Source of the DNA: an uncultured Oscillospiraceae bacterium
Lineage (GTDB): Bacteria; Bacillota; Clostridia; Oscillospirales; Oscillospiraceae
Length of the DNA stretch: 6,355 nt
Direction: 5' to 3'
Assembly (NCBI GenBank): GCA_934636305.1
Contig: CAKUAM010000096.1
Location: 1-6,355 of the forward strand
Shown: one piece after another, positions 5,226 to 6,355 of the stretch
Numbering within the stretch: position 1 is the first letter of the stretch
Layout: the number at the start of each line of letters is the position of its first letter
Notes under the pieces: model-generated
What the model saw: only the letters and a program-made list of their open reading frames with translations
The model's database searches: none
What the model was told of the DNA's origin: nothing
Position numbers and translations under genes: made by a program

Positions 5226-6017
5226 ATGAAGAAGTTTCTCCACCGTTATGGGCGGGCAATTTTTGCGCTGGCCGTCGTCGCCGCGTTCTGCGCCACGCTG
5301 CCGCTTCTGTTTCAGCAGAGCCGCGCCATCGAAACAGGCTCCTGGGGCCTGAGCTTTCGCACGGAGGGCCAGCCGCCCATCGGCAACGCCTCCGCTGAAG
5401 CCCTGCGGCAATACGATGCCGTTTATCTGGGAAATACAAGTGCGAAGAAGATCTACCTGACCTTTGATGCAGGATACGAAAACGGCTGTACCGGAAAAAT
5501 TCTGGACGCGCTGCAGAAGCATAATGTCCATGCGGCATTTTTCCTCGTCGGCAATTATCTTGAGCAGAATCCTGTCCTTGTCCGCCGGATGCTTGACGAA
5601 GGGCACACTGTCGGCAATCACACCTATCACCATTACGACATGTCAAAGCTCGCAACCGAGGCAGCCTTCCGCGAGGAGCTGACCAGCCTGGAAACGCTCT
5701 ATACCGAGGTGACTGGCCAGACAATGGCTAAATATTACCGCCCCCCGCAGGGAATCTACAGCGAGAAGAATCTTGAAATGGCACAGCAGCTCGGCTACCG
5801 GACCGTATTCTGGTCCCTGGCCTACGTCGACTGGTACCAGGATCGGCAGCCGACAAAGGAGCAGGCCTTTGCAAAGCTTCTGCCGCGGATCCATCCGGGC
5901 GCAGTTGTTCTGCTGCATTCAACCTCGCAGACAAACGCCGATATTCTCGATGAGCTTCTCACCAAATGGGAGCAGATGGGCTACAGCTTCGGCACACTCG
6001 ATGAGTTATACGCCTGA
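5226..6017 (+). CDS. pdaA: PdaA-type polysaccharide (peptidoglycan) deacetylase
   Basis: PdaA removes the acetyl group from N-acetylmuramic acid in the muramic-delta-lactam pathway of spore cortex. The preferred 263-residue product starts MKKFLHRYGR, followed by a hydrophobic segment (about 11-30), so it is a secreted or membrane-anchored protein. The NodB (CE4) domain covers about 75-255 with all motifs: TFDAGYENG (79-87), HTYHH (metal ligands H132 and H136), YRPPQG (171-176), FWSLAYVDW (195-203) and VVLLHS (227-232). TFD-x-GYENG is the PdaA signature; the second Asp of ordinary TFDDG deacetylases is Ala here, as expected for this subgroup, in which it is not conserved. The length agrees with PdaA. 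An in-frame ATG at 5178 overlapping the feoB stop could add 16 residues but lacks a ribosome binding site and reads through the hairpin. Family is certain; the sporulation role is probable. Confidence 0.92.
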   Translation: MKKFLHRYGRAIFALAVVAAFCATLPLLFQQSRAIETGSWGLSFRTEGQPPIGNASAEALRQYDAVYLGNTSAKKIYLTFDAGYENGCTGKILDALQKHNVHAAFFLVGNYLEQNPVLVRRMLDEGHTVGNHTYHHYDMSKLATEAAFREELTSLETLYTEVTGQTMAKYYRPPQGIYSEKNLEMAQQLGYRTVFWSLAYVDWYQDRQPTKEQAFAKLLPRIHPGAVVLLHSTSQTNADILDELLTKWEQMGYSFGTLDELYA

Positions 6018-6085
6018 TCCTGCACCATTCCGGCGCATCGGCATAACATGGAATGAGCGAGCGAGAACACGCTACGTAATTTTTC

Positions 6086-6092
6086 AGGAGGT
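6086..6092 (+). promoter_or_regulatory. ribosome binding site of the 42-residue peptide gene
   Basis: AGGAGGT is followed by six bases and ATG at 6099. This is one of the best ribosome binding sites in the window and is the main reason to accept such a short gene. Confidence 0.8.
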
Positions 6093-6098
6093 CTTGTT

Positions 6099-6227
6099 AT
6101 GTCTTGCAACCAATCCGGGATCTGCGCGTTCGGCAACAACTGGTGGTGGATCATCATTCTTCTGATCCTCTTTGGCTTTGGCAACGGCAACGGAAGCTGC
6201 GGGTGCGACACCGGCTGCGGGTGCTGA
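6099..6227 (+). CDS. small Cys/Gly-rich single-pass membrane peptide, function unknown
   Basis: The 42-residue product is not recognised as a named family. It opens MSCNQSGICAFGNN, continues with a hydrophobic core of three Trp followed by Ile/Leu/Phe (15-27), and ends with a Gly/Asn/Cys-rich tail containing CGC at 34-36 and 40-42. Six cysteines are at 3, 9, 34, 36, 40 and 42. The frame ends at TGA 6225-6227 and is followed by a terminator-like hairpin, so gene start and end signals are both present. Its general build (tiny, Gly-rich, one membrane segment) recalls small spore or coat peptides such as YjcZ, but that is only a resemblance. It lies 81 bases after the deacetylase gene and may be co-transcribed or separate. 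Cysteines could bind metal or form disulfides; nothing shows which. Confidence 0.72.
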   Translation: MSCNQSGICAFGNNWWWIIILLILFGFGNGNGSCGCDTGCGC

Positions 6228-6243
6228 GGTTCGCGCTACATGG

Positions 6244-6273
6244 AACAGGAGCGGCCGGATGGCCGCTCCTGTT
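6244..6273 (+). terminator. terminator-like hairpin after the small peptide gene
   Basis: AACAGGAGCGGCC (6244-6256) pairs perfectly with GGCCGCTCCTGTT (6261-6273), giving 13 bp with a GGAT loop, 16 bases after the peptide stop codon. The U-tract is short (GTTTG), so termination efficiency is uncertain. Confidence 0.7.
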
Positions 6274-6328
6274 TGAGCCTGTCAAAAAACCACGAAAAAG
6301 AGTTGGAATACAGAGCAGCAGGGGAAGA
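6274..6328. other. short A-rich non-coding stretch
   Basis: Between the two 3' hairpins there is no open frame with a start signal and no repeat. It contains AAAAAA and GAAAAAG runs; nothing functional is recognised. Confidence 0.4.
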
Positions 6329-6355
6329 GTGAAGGGGGCAAAGAGCCCCCTTCGC
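6329..6355. terminator. hairpin at the right edge, possible terminator
   Basis: GAAGGGGGC (6331-6339) pairs with GCCCCCTTC (6345-6353), extended by a wobble and a G-C pair to the last base, with an AAAGA loop. Whatever follows is outside the window, so a U-tract cannot be checked. The minus-strand side has no T-run. Confidence 0.45.

Noticed and set aside
6026..6055. Inverted repeat CATTCC...GGAATG after the deacetylase gene
   Set aside because: Only a 6-bp stem with an 18-base loop and no U-tract; expected by chance.
1..6355. CRISPR array, insertion sequence, tRNA or rRNA genes, attachment sites
   Set aside because: No spaced direct repeats, transposase motifs, RNA gene landmarks or terminal repeats were seen on either strand.

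Overview
The window looks like a mid-GC member of the Clostridia, most likely a spore-forming relative of the Oscillospirales (Ruminococcaceae/Butyricicoccaceae type). This rests on a gram-positive division-gene set (yggS-sepF-divIVA), strong GGAGG-type ribosome binding sites, a clostridial-style FeoA/FeoB pair, and two envelope genes whose closest functional models are sporulation proteins (a SpoIIQ-like LytM protein and a PdaA-like deacetylase). The genus assignment is an inference from protein style, not a measurement.

Layout. (1) Positions 1-1560, plus strand: the 3' end of yggS (PLP-binding protein), then sepF, then divIVA, closely spaced and ending at a perfect 15-bp hairpin that can also stop the convergent transcript from the other side. 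(2) Positions 1568-2764, minus strand: a two-gene unit, a small stand-alone CBS-pair protein (TTG start) followed by a membrane-anchored M23/LytM protein of SpoIIQ type. (3) Positions 2765-2968: a 204-bp divergent intergenic region with a candidate promoter for each direction and, on the feo side, a dyad with 9-bp arms that is a good candidate metalloregulator operator. (4) Positions 2969-5178, plus strand: feoA and feoB, overlapping by ATGA, for ferrous iron uptake. (5) Positions 5189-6017: a hairpin, then a PdaA-type polysaccharide deacetylase whose Shine-Dalgarno lies in the 3' arm of that hairpin. (6) Positions 6099-6227: a 42-residue Cys/Gly/Trp-rich membrane peptide with a near-perfect ribosome binding site, followed by a terminator-like hairpin. 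A further hairpin lies at the right edge of the window.

How the genes relate. The first block acts in cytokinesis and polar growth: SepF tethers FtsZ to the membrane and DivIVA marks curved membrane. The LytM and PdaA proteins act on peptidoglycan, probably during engulfment and cortex formation if the organism sporulates. FeoAB is a separate iron-acquisition unit. Most of the window is ordinary core genome. No mobile element, CRISPR array, phage gene or RNA gene was seen. I found no convincing novel multi-gene system. The items most worth a second look are the feo dyad, the hairpin that may hide the pdaA ribosome binding site, the sporulation-sigma-like promoter before the LytM gene, and the tiny Cys-rich peptide.
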